From Calothrix sp. 336/3 (lineage in GTDB: Bacteria; Cyanobacteriota; Cyanobacteriia; Cyanobacteriales; Nostocaceae), in NCBI RefSeq assembly GCF_000734895.2, contig NZ_CP011382.1, forward strand, positions 4,070,700 to 4,134,699: a stretch of DNA of 64,000 nt. Reading direction: 5' to 3'. This document shows, piece after piece, positions 53,002 to 62,745 of the stretch (position 1 is its first letter; the number at the start of each line of letters is the position of its first letter). The notes under the pieces are model-generated. The model was not told the origin of the DNA and searched no databases. It worked only from the letters and a program-made list of their open reading frames with translations. The position numbers were made by a program, and so were the translations under genes.

Positions 53002-54447
53002 TTAATAAGCACCAGTTTTATGAAGTACAACTCCCACAGTTTTCAGTAAAATTTGTAAATCCATCCACAGAGACCAGTTTTCGATGTAACGAATATCTAG
53101 TTGTACAGCATCTTCAAAATTATCTATATCCGAACGACCAGACACTTGCCATAAACCCGTGATACCCGGTAAAACTTCCTGACGCAGAAAATGCTTGGTA
53201 TGAAAGCGTTCTACATCACGCACAGGTAAAGGACGAGGACCAACAAGACTCATTTCCCCTAGTAACACATTAAACAATTGGGGTAATTCATCTAAGCTAT
53301 AGCGACGTAAAAATTTACCAACTTTGGTAATTCTAGGGTCGTCTTTCAATTTGAATAAAACTCCATCCCTAATTTCATTTTTTGCTTCTAAAGATGCTTG
53401 TAATTTTTCGGCATTTGTCACCATAGTGCGGAATTTCCAAATTTTAAATTCCTTATTATGTAAACCTACACGTTTTTGTCGGAAGAATACAGGACCAGGA
53501 GAGTCTAACTTGATCAGAATAGCAAGTAGTAGATAAAGAGGCGACAGGAAAAAAATTAAGACAATTGAACAACACAAGTCAAAAATTCTTTTCACCCAAA
53601 AATCACTACCGATAATCAAAGGTGCAGGAATCGTCAGACAGGGAATACTCCCAACCATCCGAAATACAGACTTGGGATGGTGGACTTGGCTAGTGATGGG
53701 TAGAATTCTTAAGGTAATCCCCGCAGCATGAAAGTTCCAGCAGACATATAAACGATTTTTAATTGCGCTCCAAGAAACAAAAGCTTCGACAATCCCAGAT
53801 TCGCGGAGATATTCAAAGGTGCGATCGCGGTTTTCTAAATCTAGGCAATGAGCATCAGCAATTCCTTGTATTGTATAACAGTTTTCTTTTTTTATTAGTT
53901 GAATATGCTCATTTTCCTCTGATGTATCCGTAATTAAAAATACCGGATGCTGTACAATACCTCTTTTTCGCAAAATATTAGTTCCCAGGTCAAATATTGA
54001 CCGAGAAATACCAATGAACAAACAAGAAAAAATCCAGAACAAGATAAAGGTTGAACGAGAAAGATAGCTGCTAGGTTCATATAAAAATGCAATTGCTAAC
54101 AGAATGATTTCTGATAGTGATATTGCCTTCACTAATCGTAGATAATTACGACGATTTATTCCAGCTTTATATTGTCCTGTGGCTGCAATAATACCCAACT
54201 GAACAAATAAGACTAGCCAAGAAAAAGATGAGTTATCAGTCCAAGGTGAATCAATATATGTTCCTTGATGTACAGCCAGTTTCCAAGCTAACAGTAAAAG
54301 TGTTGCGTCCAGAAATAGCAATACTAAAATACGTAAAAATCTGATGCTTGAACCTTTCTGAATTCCTGCATGATGCGCAGAACGGAGGTCAGGTTTAAAA
54401 TCTAAGACTGATAAAGATTTGTAAGCCATGGTTCTTTTACCCTGCAT
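53002..54447 (-). CDS. undecaprenyl-phosphate sugar-phosphate transferase (initiating)
   Basis: The 481-residue protein is a polyprenyl glycosylphosphotransferase of the WbaP/ExoY type. It has four to five N-terminal membrane helices (about 25-165) and a Rossmann-like middle. The C-terminal catalytic domain (about 285-480) carries KRIFDLCCSIVLIFFLSPLYLL, LDSPGPVFFRQKRVG, WKFRTM, RYSLDELPQLFNVL and GPRPLPVRDV. It places the first sugar phosphate on undecaprenyl phosphate, starting repeat-unit synthesis. It is the last gene of the minus-strand locus. An in-frame ATG at 54429 is an alternative start. Confidence 0.93.
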   Translation of the reverse strand: MQGKRTMAYKSLSVLDFKPDLRSAHHAGIQKGSSIRFLRILVLLFLDATLLLLAWKLAVHQGTYIDSPWTDNSSFSWLVLFVQLGIIAATGQYKAGINRRNYLRLVKAISLSEIILLAIAFLYEPSSYLSRSTFILFWIFSCLFIGISRSIFDLGTNILRKRGIVQHPVFLITDTSEENEHIQLIKKENCYTIQGIADAHCLDLENRDRTFEYLRESGIVEAFVSWSAIKNRLYVCWNFHAAGITLRILPITSQVHHPKSVFRMVGSIPCLTIPAPLIIGSDFWVKRIFDLCCSIVLIFFLSPLYLLLAILIKLDSPGPVFFRQKRVGLHNKEFKIWKFRTMVTNAEKLQASLEAKNEIRDGVLFKLKDDPRITKVGKFLRRYSLDELPQLFNVLLGEMSLVGPRPLPVRDVERFHTKHFLRQEVLPGITGLWQVSGRSDIDNFEDAVQLDIRYIENWSLWMDLQILLKTVGVVLHKTGAY

Positions 54448-54500
54448 AATCGATGTTATTAAAATTTTGTCAATGTCTTTTCTAAATTCTGTCTAATTTC

Positions 54501-55619
54501 TCAGATAGTTAATGGTTTGTGTTGCCAAACTTGCCAAAATTTCAACCAATTTGACTTAACAGATTCATCCAACCAATGGAGGCTATGAATATTGTTTTGA
54601 TTCAATAGATAAAAATCTCTTTCCAGGGATTTGAAATAATTTGGATGTTCTTTGTCACTCTGATAATCCATTAAGGCAAACTTAATTACCTGTAACGTCA
54701 CATTTGCCCATTCATTGGCATATGCCATATCTTGAGAAACATATCTGAAAGCTGTGAGATAAGCCAAATAAGCAAAGGCATAATTCTTATCCCATTTTTT
54801 GATAATTGATAATATCCGACTTTCCAGGGAATCTTGAAAATTCTTGGGAGGATATCCCATTTTATCTTGGTCAAAATTAATGACAGAATAATTATTTTTT
54901 TGTAATGTTTCCATTAATCTGTCGGCTTGGATGTGAATAAAACCTCTTTCGTAACCCCAATAATGCTTAACAATATCAGTGCATAAATCCAGGTTAGTAA
55001 ATTGATTGAAGACAACTCCTAATGCAAACTGTTCAACATTGAAAATAGGGGATATACCCTGAAGGGTATCTAATACATTTATCGACTTATCTAAAAGTTC
55101 TCTGTGACTAATATCAACTCCAATGACACCAGAATTAAACATCAATGATTCGGGACTAATTCTAGTTCCACTAACTTCTATTCCTTCTCCTAACTCACGT
55201 ACAATTGGTTCCCATAATTTAGAATTATCAATCCTATATTCAAAATTATGCATGATTGATTTATTAACTGATATCCTCTCAAATAGTTTTTGAGGATGCT
55301 GAATAAAATATGTATCTGTATCTATTAAAACAACAGGTAACTGATAATAATCTAAGGCTTTAGCTAGAGCAAAAATTTTAGCCCGATGATGATATTGACC
55401 TTGTTTTGTCCAATAATTTAGCTCATCGTGAGAGATATAAGTATGTTCTATTTTAATTCCTGGAAAATTGAGTTGAAAATCATGGCGATCGCTAATGATA
55501 CTGATAATAATATCTTGAGAGCTATGACGTAGGAATCTCAACATAGAGAAAATACTAAATGATAATTCTATGTTGTACTTGGGATTATTGCCGTACAGGA
55601 AATATGTAATAATTTTCAT
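54501..55619 (-). CDS. putative glycosyltransferase (GT-A-like)
   Basis: The 372-residue protein has a nucleotide-sugar-binding region (residues 1-100) ending in VVLIDTDTYFIQHP, a DxD-like metal motif. It continues with MFNSGVIGVDIS at about 165-175 and a helical C-terminus. This resembles GT8/GT-A enzymes, but no named family is certain. It lies between the flippase and the initiating transferase genes, so a sugar-adding role in the same polysaccharide is likely. It follows the flippase gene by 81 bases. Confidence 0.7.
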   Translation of the reverse strand: MKIITYFLYGNNPKYNIELSFSIFSMLRFLRHSSQDIIISIISDRHDFQLNFPGIKIEHTYISHDELNYWTKQGQYHHRAKIFALAKALDYYQLPVVLIDTDTYFIQHPQKLFERISVNKSIMHNFEYRIDNSKLWEPIVRELGEGIEVSGTRISPESLMFNSGVIGVDISHRELLDKSINVLDTLQGISPIFNVEQFALGVVFNQFTNLDLCTDIVKHYWGYERGFIHIQADRLMETLQKNNYSVINFDQDKMGYPPKNFQDSLESRILSIIKKWDKNYAFAYLAYLTAFRYVSQDMAYANEWANVTLQVIKFALMDYQSDKEHPNYFKSLERDFYLLNQNNIHSLHWLDESVKSNWLKFWQVWQHKPLTI

Positions 55620-55700
55620 TGTTATTTACATACTTAGAACCATGATTTTTTGTAAATTAGCTAATTTATCAAGCAGATTTCCATATTTATTAAGTCAACT

Positions 55701-57035
55701 TTATAGAGAAATGGGTAAGGTGAAACCTAAGAAATTGCGAATAGTTAAAAGAACAGCTAATGTAGCTATAAAGAAAATAGTTGCCAGCAAATCTTGGTAT
55801 AGACAAAAAAGTTTTTCTTGCCACAGTCCATAAAGATTAACTATGTATAAAGGTAAGTCACTCAAAGCAATAACTATGATTGCTCCTAGGACTCCAAAAT
55901 GAGTATGAGCTAGGGGTACGCCTAAAATAATCACTATAAAGCGAGCAAAATTACTTTGAGCTGAATATAGAGGTTTGCGAATAGCTAAAAGTGCAGGACT
56001 AATGGTGTAGAAAAGTAAGGAAAACCAAATACCAAAACATAAAATTGGCATCATCCAAATAGCATCAGCATATCTTTGATCATACAGTGAGGCAATAATC
56101 AAATCACCAACTGTCACAAAAAAAGCTAATACAATTCCACAACCTATGAGTATAGGAAATCGAGCACTAATTATTTTTTTTCGTAATACTTCTCTCGGCA
56201 AATCTGCTTGTTTAGATATTGTTGGAAAAATAACATTTTGACTAACTTGTCTTATAACTTCTCTCGGTATACTTGCCAGTGTATAGGCTACTGTATAAAC
56301 TCCTAGCATTTGAAAAGATAATATTTTTGCCAGAACTAGTCTATCTGCTTGTTCTGCTGCAAACATTAAACCAGATGAAAGAAACATCCATTTGCCAAAA
56401 GATAGAATCTCTCGAGCCGAGTCTATCTCAAAATCAAAGTGGTTATAATATTTAGGAATTAACCAATAACTACTGATTAATCTATATATTCCTCCCAAAA
56501 CTGTGCCAATTGCTAGTACCAAAATGTTGGGATATTTCCAACATAAAATAATTAGAGTTGATAGATGTACAAATTGTAGAATAGCATTATATATTGCTAA
56601 ACGATCCAACCGCATGTGGCGATAAAGAGTCGGTATGCTTGTAGAAGTAAAGCCATCTATCACCGAATATAAAACAACAATAGGAATTAACCATAGCAAC
56701 CTTTGGTCATTATAAAATTGTGATACGGGAAAGGCAAGAATTGCACACAGAATCCAAATTACAAATCCACGAATTACTTGTAGAGTCCAAGCGGTATTTA
56801 AAAATATAGTTTCATCTCCTCGTTTGCTATTAATAATATTTTGACTGATACCAATGTCCGAAACAAGCTCTAAGCCACATCTTAAGGTTGTAATCATCGC
56901 CATTAAACCAAAATATTCTGGTACTAATAGACGAGTTAAAATTAAGTTACTAGTAAACCTCAAAATATAAGAGAAGCCAAGACTAATAATATTCCAAGCT
57001 GCTCCACGAACTGCAAGTTTTTTTAAAGATGCCAT
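55701..57035 (-). CDS. polysaccharide flippase (Wzx-like, MATE/PST family)
   Basis: The 444-residue protein has about 12 hydrophobic helices and the family opening AVRGAAWNIISLGFSYILRFTSNLILTRLL. The middle FGKWMFLSSGLMFAAEQADRLVLAKI is also typical of Wzx/RfbX-type exporters. It would move lipid-linked repeat units across the membrane for polymerisation. It starts 39 bases after the acyltransferase gene and matches the polymerase-like gene at 62746 in a Wzx/Wzy pathway. Confidence 0.9.
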   Translation of the reverse strand: MASLKKLAVRGAAWNIISLGFSYILRFTSNLILTRLLVPEYFGLMAMITTLRCGLELVSDIGISQNIINSKRGDETIFLNTAWTLQVIRGFVIWILCAILAFPVSQFYNDQRLLWLIPIVVLYSVIDGFTSTSIPTLYRHMRLDRLAIYNAILQFVHLSTLIILCWKYPNILVLAIGTVLGGIYRLISSYWLIPKYYNHFDFEIDSAREILSFGKWMFLSSGLMFAAEQADRLVLAKILSFQMLGVYTVAYTLASIPREVIRQVSQNVIFPTISKQADLPREVLRKKIISARFPILIGCGIVLAFFVTVGDLIIASLYDQRYADAIWMMPILCFGIWFSLLFYTISPALLAIRKPLYSAQSNFARFIVIILGVPLAHTHFGVLGAIIVIALSDLPLYIVNLYGLWQEKLFCLYQDLLATIFFIATLAVLLTIRNFLGFTLPISL

Positions 57036-57074
57036 ATATTTGAGTGAGTAAAATTTTTATTTTCTTGAAATACT

Positions 57075-58178
57075 TTATTTGAAAATTTTAATATTTTGAC
57101 TCCACTTGATAGATGGTTTCTCAAAAACTTGCCACATAACTCTAGAAAAAAGAATAGAACAGCTAATTCCTAATAATAGGGTGATAGAATCACTCCATGG
57201 ACTTGCGTTCAATATTTTAGAAGTAATAAATACAACTGCTCCTAAGATGGGAGTATGGGAAAGGTAAAGACTATAGGATATTTTACCTAGGAACTGTAAT
57301 GACTTTTGTTTAAGCCATGTTTGCATCAAATTATTGCGCCCAGCTTCTAATAGTAGAATAGCCACTATTACAGAAGCAATCACAAAATCTGAGGATTTCA
57401 TAATTCCGATGGTCAATAACAATGTGGAATAAAAATAGAAGTATATAGACTTTAATTGTTTATTCCATGACCAATAAGCAAATACTCCTAAAAGAAAACT
57501 GTACCATAGAGGTAAAAAGTAGTTAGGTCTACCAGTATGATTGAGAATTTCAAGGGGAAAAAGAGTGGCGATCGCGGTTAAGGGAAGAAAAATTATGGCA
57601 CGCGAAAATTGCCAATGATATGACTTTTTGAACAACTGTGATAATCCCAATAGTACACAGAAAATAGTGTAAAACTGCACTTCTATACATAATGTCCAGT
57701 AAACATCATCAAAATGTTTCAATTGAAAAATATCTTGCAAGTAGAAAAGATGTGTAAAAAATCTTGAAAAGGATACAGGTTCTCCTCCAGGTGCAAATAT
57801 CTCTCCTTTGGCACGAGCAGCAATCAAAGCAAAACCTAAAGTTAGTAAAATTGAGAAGTAGTATGGGGGTGTAAGTCGCACTAAACGGCGCACACAAAAA
57901 CTTCTAAAATAGCTCCAATTAATTGTTGCTTCTCGCAGGGAATGGGCAATTACAAAACCACTGAGAACAAAAAATATCGATACACCTAAACTACCCCAAT
58001 GAAAGACTACAAGCACTAACCAACTAGGTAAAATACTCGTTAATTGACCTAATCTGTCATCTAATGCAGCATGATATAAAACAACCCATAATGCTGCAAT
58101 TCCACGTAGGGCATCGACAAAATAAAAGTGAACTTTAGGTTTCACTACTGAAGGATTTAATGGAGTTTGGAGATACAT
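57075..58178 (-). CDS. acyltransferase family 3 membrane protein
   Basis: The 367-residue protein has the Acyl_transf_3 start HFYFVDALRGIAALWVVLYHA, with the catalytic His36. About ten membrane helices follow, with FFVLSGFVIAHSLRE and FCVRRLVRLTPPYYFSI. It likely adds acetyl groups to the polysaccharide. It is separated by 2 bases from the GT4 gene, so the two are coupled. Confidence 0.9.
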   Translation of the reverse strand: MYLQTPLNPSVVKPKVHFYFVDALRGIAALWVVLYHAALDDRLGQLTSILPSWLVLVVFHWGSLGVSIFFVLSGFVIAHSLREATINWSYFRSFCVRRLVRLTPPYYFSILLTLGFALIAARAKGEIFAPGGEPVSFSRFFTHLFYLQDIFQLKHFDDVYWTLCIEVQFYTIFCVLLGLSQLFKKSYHWQFSRAIIFLPLTAIATLFPLEILNHTGRPNYFLPLWYSFLLGVFAYWSWNKQLKSIYFYFYSTLLLTIGIMKSSDFVIASVIVAILLLEAGRNNLMQTWLKQKSLQFLGKISYSLYLSHTPILGAVVFITSKILNASPWSDSITLLLGISCSILFSRVMWQVFEKPSIKWSQNIKIFK

Positions 58179-58180
58179 TT

Positions 58181-59446
58181 TTAAATACTGACTACGTCAA
58201 TTATTGGCTGTTCAAAATACTGGGGACGAATTGCTTCTACTTTTCCAGATAAAGCGCTAGAAAATAAATTATGCAAGCGAGCTACTTCCTGGTGAATATG
58301 AAATTCTTGTTCAACTTTGCTTCTAGCTGCGATCGCCAACTTGTTTCGGATTTCCGGTGCAGATATCAAGGTTTGAATCCGGTTTGCCAAAGATAGGGCA
58401 TCGCCTGCGGGAACTAGGTAGCCATTTTTACCATCTTCTACCAACTCACTAATGCCAGCGATTTGGGTTGCCACAACTGGAACACCTGCTGCCATAGCTT
58501 CCATCAAAACTACGGGTATTCCCTCAGCAAAGCTAGACATAACAAATACATCTGCTGATTGAAGATACTCCCTCACCTCTGTCTGAGATTTGTAACCAAC
58601 GTATTTAACGTTTTCTGTCAATCCATTAGCTGCGGTAATTTCTTGTAACTGTTGGCGATCGCTACCATCACCAACCACAGTTAAAACAACATCGGGGTGA
58701 GTTTGTTTGATGATTACCAAACTTTCTAAAAGAATTGGTAAACCCTTCGCTGCTGCTAATCTCCCGATAAATAATAGGTGTTTTCCTATACCTTTGTGAG
58801 TAACCACGGGGAACAAACTGGGGTCAACACCACAATGGATGATGTGCATTTTTTGCCACTTATCCATGGGAGCAAAAATCATTCCCTGACTGCGAGCATA
58901 GTGGCTAATACAAGCAACAAAGAGCGATCGCCGGATTTTCTCATCTAGTCGCCATTGATACCCACGGAGAAAGATATAGGGACCATGGAGGGTAAAACTA
59001 TAGGTAAATCCCCCCATCTCGGCGGCAAGCATCGCCACAGTACCACTAGCTTCGGCGATATGATTGTGTAAATGTTGAATCTGGCGAATTTTGATTTGCT
59101 GTGCCAGAATCCCAGCTTCCAGGAAATAGAAGAATTGATACAGTGCGCCCCGTAATCCTGGTTGACTTGTAGACCATGCTAACTTGATACTTTGCCGGTA
59201 TTTTCGCGGAGATGCAAGTAATAAAATTAGATGTGAGCGCAGTAACTTACCGGGATGAGGAGGCAGAAGATAAAAAGTGCGATCGCGCTCTTGTTTTTGC
59301 TCCTCTCCGATTATGTGTTCTATTCCTGTGCGACGAACGGAGAATGTATGCACATCCACACCTCGTTGCCGCAAAATCAAGACTTCTCGTTGAATAAAAG
59401 TATCTGTTGCTCGTGGATATTCACCAGTCAGATAAGCAATACGCAT
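58181..59446 (-). CDS. glycosyltransferase family 4
   Basis: The 421-residue protein is a GT-B fold retaining glycosyltransferase. The start RIAYLTGEYPRATDTFIQREVL is typical. The C-terminal domain includes HLLFIGRLAAAKGLPILLES, VMSSFAEGIPVVLMEAMAAGVPVVATQ, and the EAMAAG-type nucleotide-sugar motif. The donor and acceptor are unknown. It starts 3 bases after the epimerase-like gene. Confidence 0.92.
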   Translation of the reverse strand: MRIAYLTGEYPRATDTFIQREVLILRQRGVDVHTFSVRRTGIEHIIGEEQKQERDRTFYLLPPHPGKLLRSHLILLLASPRKYRQSIKLAWSTSQPGLRGALYQFFYFLEAGILAQQIKIRQIQHLHNHIAEASGTVAMLAAEMGGFTYSFTLHGPYIFLRGYQWRLDEKIRRSLFVACISHYARSQGMIFAPMDKWQKMHIIHCGVDPSLFPVVTHKGIGKHLLFIGRLAAAKGLPILLESLVIIKQTHPDVVLTVVGDGSDRQQLQEITAANGLTENVKYVGYKSQTEVREYLQSADVFVMSSFAEGIPVVLMEAMAAGVPVVATQIAGISELVEDGKNGYLVPAGDALSLANRIQTLISAPEIRNKLAIAARSKVEQEFHIHQEVARLHNLFSSALSGKVEAIRPQYFEQPIIDVVSI

Positions 59447-59449
59447 AGA

Positions 59450-60436
59450 TTATAGGGATGGAGAAGAAAGACTACGTTCTAGGGCTGTGGATAGTGAGTA
59501 TGGAGGTTGCCAATGTAACAACTGCCGCGCCAAGGCATTACTATAAGCAAAAGGCTTAAAGCGAGCGTGCAGGATAGCAGGAGCCAAGATACTCGGTAGT
59601 TTCACCTTCCCGCCAGTGAAAAACTTATTCCCGAACCAAACCATATCAGCCAATATCTGCATTACTTGCCAACTAATACTCAGATTTTGGGGAGACTTTG
59701 CTGTCATCTTTTGCAGCAGAGCGATATATTCTTGGCGAGTGGGCAAATTATCATCCACAATATTAATAGTTTTGGCGATCGCCTCCTGGGATGTCGTAGC
59801 AGCAATAATCGCATCCGCACAGTTTTCCACATAGGTTAGTGGCATTTGAGCATTACCAGCAATGGAAACCAACAGGCGATCGCCTAACTTCACACCTAAT
59901 AGAGAGTGCCACAAATTCTCCCTACCATAAATCATTCCTGGGCGCAGAATGGTGACTTTTCCCCCAAATTTACTTTGGAAATCTACCATCAGCTTTTCCT
60001 GTAGCAACTTTGTTTGAGCATAGCTATCCCGTAAACTCGGTTCTTGCTCTACAGGGGAATCTTCTGTAATTGTTGCACCCGCAGGAATTCTCCAGTAATC
60101 AAACACTGAAAAACTACTAATTCCTACCAACCGCACCACACCAGAGGCTACCATTCCTTGAAGTAGATTTTCAGTTGCAGTCACCGTATTTGCGTATTGA
60201 GTTGCAAAATCACCCTTCATTGATGCTGCTAGATGGATGACTGCATCTACACCAGCCAATGCACCCATTAAGCTATCAGACTGACGTAAGTCCCCAGGAA
60301 AAATTTCTAAATTGGGATGCTCATAGCCTATTGATGTGCTTCTAGTCATTGCCCGCACAGCAAAACCTTGTTGTAAGGCAGTCGCAGCCACATACTTTCC
60401 TAAAAAGCCAGATGCACCTGTAATTAATACTTTCAT
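59450..60436 (-). CDS. NAD-dependent epimerase/dehydratase family protein
   Basis: From the ATG at 60436 the 328-residue protein opens KVLITGASGFLGKYVA, the NAD motif. It has SSFSVFDYWR and the short-chain-dehydrogenase YAQTK (catalytic Tyr/Lys), then GMIYGRENL. It could convert a nucleotide sugar (dehydratase or epimerase); the substrate is not visible. Upstream in-frame starts to 60469 would overlap the previous gene and are less likely. Confidence 0.88.
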   Translation of the reverse strand: MKVLITGASGFLGKYVAATALQQGFAVRAMTRSTSIGYEHPNLEIFPGDLRQSDSLMGALAGVDAVIHLAASMKGDFATQYANTVTATENLLQGMVASGVVRLVGISSFSVFDYWRIPAGATITEDSPVEQEPSLRDSYAQTKLLQEKLMVDFQSKFGGKVTILRPGMIYGRENLWHSLLGVKLGDRLLVSIAGNAQMPLTYVENCADAIIAATTSQEAIAKTINIVDDNLPTRQEYIALLQKMTAKSPQNLSISWQVMQILADMVWFGNKFFTGGKVKLPSILAPAILHARFKPFAYSNALARQLLHWQPPYSLSTALERSLSSPSL

Positions 60437-60456
60437 AAATATTAAAATCTTTGTTT

Positions 60457-61689
60457 TCAAACTGCCCAATCCATCGGTGCCATTGGCTCAAAAGTTGTTG
60501 TCATTTTATAGGGGGAACCTGTGTCTAAGGAATTTTGAATCGCCAAGACAAGCTCATTATTATGGAGAGAGAAATCTGTCCCTAATCTACATTGTCTTTC
60601 CTCTGTAATTGCCGCAGCCATTTCTGCCACACCTCGGCAAAAGTCCATACGTTGAGCGCCACGATTCCCTAAATTCGGGGCAGATTTAACTAAGGGATAT
60701 CTTTGCTTCCAAATACCTTCTAATCTTCTGCGTCTAATAGTCAAACTGCGCCGAATATAAACTGGAGAAGCATAATACCAACAATCATGAATTCCTAATA
60801 TTCCCTCATCTCCAATAATTCTTAAAGAATGGTCATGGGGAGCCACAATACTACAGGTTAATCTGGCGACAACTCCTGAGATAAACTTAATACAAGCAAC
60901 AGAAAAATCTGGAGATTTGATATTTAACTCTATATCCGTTTGCTTATCAGGAATTAAGCAATCAGAAAAAGCACTAACTGACTCTGCTGGACCGAAAAAA
61001 GCTGTTAACCATGTCACGTAATATCCTGCATGTTCTAAGGTACAACCAACTTCAAATTCATCTTTATAGGGCCAGGGAGTACCAGATTTACTCAACCACT
61101 GCTTATAAGGCATTAAGTGAACTAATCCATCATCCATTTCTGCATAAACAAGTCTAACTTTGCCGATTTGATTCTCTCTTAATGCTTTCCAAATTGTTTG
61201 AGCAGTTTCACTTAAAAGACTACAAGGAGCAGATGATAATAGTAAGCCCTTTTGTGATGCTAAATCTGTCAATTCCTGAGCTTGCCACATCTCCATCGCC
61301 AGGGGTTTTTCAGAATAAACATGCTTCCCGGCATTTAAACAAGCTTGAGAAACTTCATAGTGGCTACTAGGATTTGTTAAATTTAAAACAATATCAACTT
61401 TGCTGTCATCCAGTAATGCTTCTAAGCTGTCATAAATGCGGGATATCCCATGGTATGCGGCAAATTTTTCCGCCCTTTCTGGAATTCTATCCATGACTCC
61501 TACAAGCTCTAACTCTGCATGGAGTGGCAGGGTTTGCAAATAGTAATCTGCTACATAACCACAACCAACAATAGCAATATGTTTTTTGTAGGAGCGAGTA
61601 TTAATTTGGGATTGTAAATTATGCCAACCTTTTTTATATACTAAGTTCATTAATGAATTTTGAATTTGGGGACGAGTTATTAAACCCAT
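60457..61689 (-). CDS. Gfo/Idh/MocA family oxidoreductase of the polysaccharide locus
   Basis: The 410-residue protein has the Rossmann opening HIAIVGCGYVADYYLQTL at about residue 38 and the family motif YSEKPLAM. A C-terminal domain has GCTLEHAGYYVTWLTAFFG. Such enzymes oxidise or reduce nucleotide or free sugars, here probably making a rare sugar for the polysaccharide. The first 35 residues (MGLITRPQIQNSLMNLVYKK) are an odd extension; an ATG further in is possible. It lies 14 bases after GT2. Confidence 0.87.
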   Translation of the reverse strand: MGLITRPQIQNSLMNLVYKKGWHNLQSQINTRSYKKHIAIVGCGYVADYYLQTLPLHAELELVGVMDRIPERAEKFAAYHGISRIYDSLEALLDDSKVDIVLNLTNPSSHYEVSQACLNAGKHVYSEKPLAMEMWQAQELTDLASQKGLLLSSAPCSLLSETAQTIWKALRENQIGKVRLVYAEMDDGLVHLMPYKQWLSKSGTPWPYKDEFEVGCTLEHAGYYVTWLTAFFGPAESVSAFSDCLIPDKQTDIELNIKSPDFSVACIKFISGVVARLTCSIVAPHDHSLRIIGDEGILGIHDCWYYASPVYIRRSLTIRRRRLEGIWKQRYPLVKSAPNLGNRGAQRMDFCRGVAEMAAAITEERQCRLGTDFSLHNNELVLAIQNSLDTGSPYKMTTTFEPMAPMDWAV

Positions 61690-61703
61690 TAATATCTCCA
61701 GAT

Positions 61704-62696
61704 TTATTTATATTCTACTAATTGAGGCTGTCGTTTCAATAAGCGAGTTCTATGAAATTGGATTTGTCCTTGTAACATAGGAAATTTATCTAGAACACAG
61801 AAAAGCCCATAAATCATGGCATCGGGAACTGCAAAATTTTTATTGATAGCAAATTTGTACACCCGCAAACCTAAGTAAATATTGGCTACTAGTAATATTC
61901 CTATACTTAATCCTTGGGTTGCAGATGCAATGGATAATGCTAGTAATGGCAATACCAAGCCATAAACCCAAATCATTCGACTTTCTTTCACCCAATGTTT
62001 ATGGGAACTTTGACCATGTAGCCATGCTCCTTCTGCGTAAGCATAACCATTGCGAACGCAGCGCTTCCACCACTGAGCAAAACTAGAAATTTGGGCATCG
62101 TGTCTGGTCATTTCTGCATCTATACGCAGAATTTTTCCCCCAATTTCTCTGAGTCGTACACACAGTTCAGGTTCTTCACCAGCAATCATTTGTGGGTTGA
62201 AACCTCCCACCTGTTTCAAAGCAGTAACTCTCATCATTGCATCGCCACCACAAGCTTTGACTTCACCCACAGGAGTACACCACTCAATATCACACAAGAG
62301 GTTATAAATAGATTGATAAGGATTTATCTCTCGACGACGACCACAAACAACTAATACATCAACATGATTAATTAAGGTTGCCTCTGCAATTTCTAACCAT
62401 CCCTCTACAACTTGGCAATCTCCATCAATGAACTGAACAAATTCTATTTCTGGGTTGATTTTTAGTAAATATTCAAAACCTGCATTCCTCGCACGTGCTG
62501 CTGTAAAAGGTATGGATAAATCGAGTTTTACTACATAGACTCCTAGAGATTTTGCGAAGTCTACACTACCATCAGTCGAACCAGAATCAACATATACAAC
62601 TATTCGTTCATCTCCTACTATGGATTTCAGAGATTTTTGTAAACGCTTTCCTTCATTTCTTCCAATAACAACTACACCAAGAGATTTATTTTTCAT
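61704..62696 (-). CDS. glycosyltransferase family 2
   Basis: The 330-residue protein has a GT-A fold: LGVVVIGRNEGKRLQKSL at the start, VVYVDSGSTDGSVD, and the metal motif in FIDGDCQ. The acceptor-loop GEEPELCVRLRE is also present. The C-terminal third has two hydrophobic helices, suggesting membrane attachment. It is 49 bases after the polymerase-like gene. Confidence 0.92.
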   Translation of the reverse strand: MKNKSLGVVVIGRNEGKRLQKSLKSIVGDERIVVYVDSGSTDGSVDFAKSLGVYVVKLDLSIPFTAARARNAGFEYLLKINPEIEFVQFIDGDCQVVEGWLEIAEATLINHVDVLVVCGRRREINPYQSIYNLLCDIEWCTPVGEVKACGGDAMMRVTALKQVGGFNPQMIAGEEPELCVRLREIGGKILRIDAEMTRHDAQISSFAQWWKRCVRNGYAYAEGAWLHGQSSHKHWVKESRMIWVYGLVLPLLALSIASATQGLSIGILLVANIYLGLRVYKFAINKNFAVPDAMIYGLFCVLDKFPMLQGQIQFHRTRLLKRQPQLVEYK

Positions 62697-62745
62697 TTTC
62701 TATTCATAACGAGAGTAAGTATTAATCGATATTCTGAACTTAGGC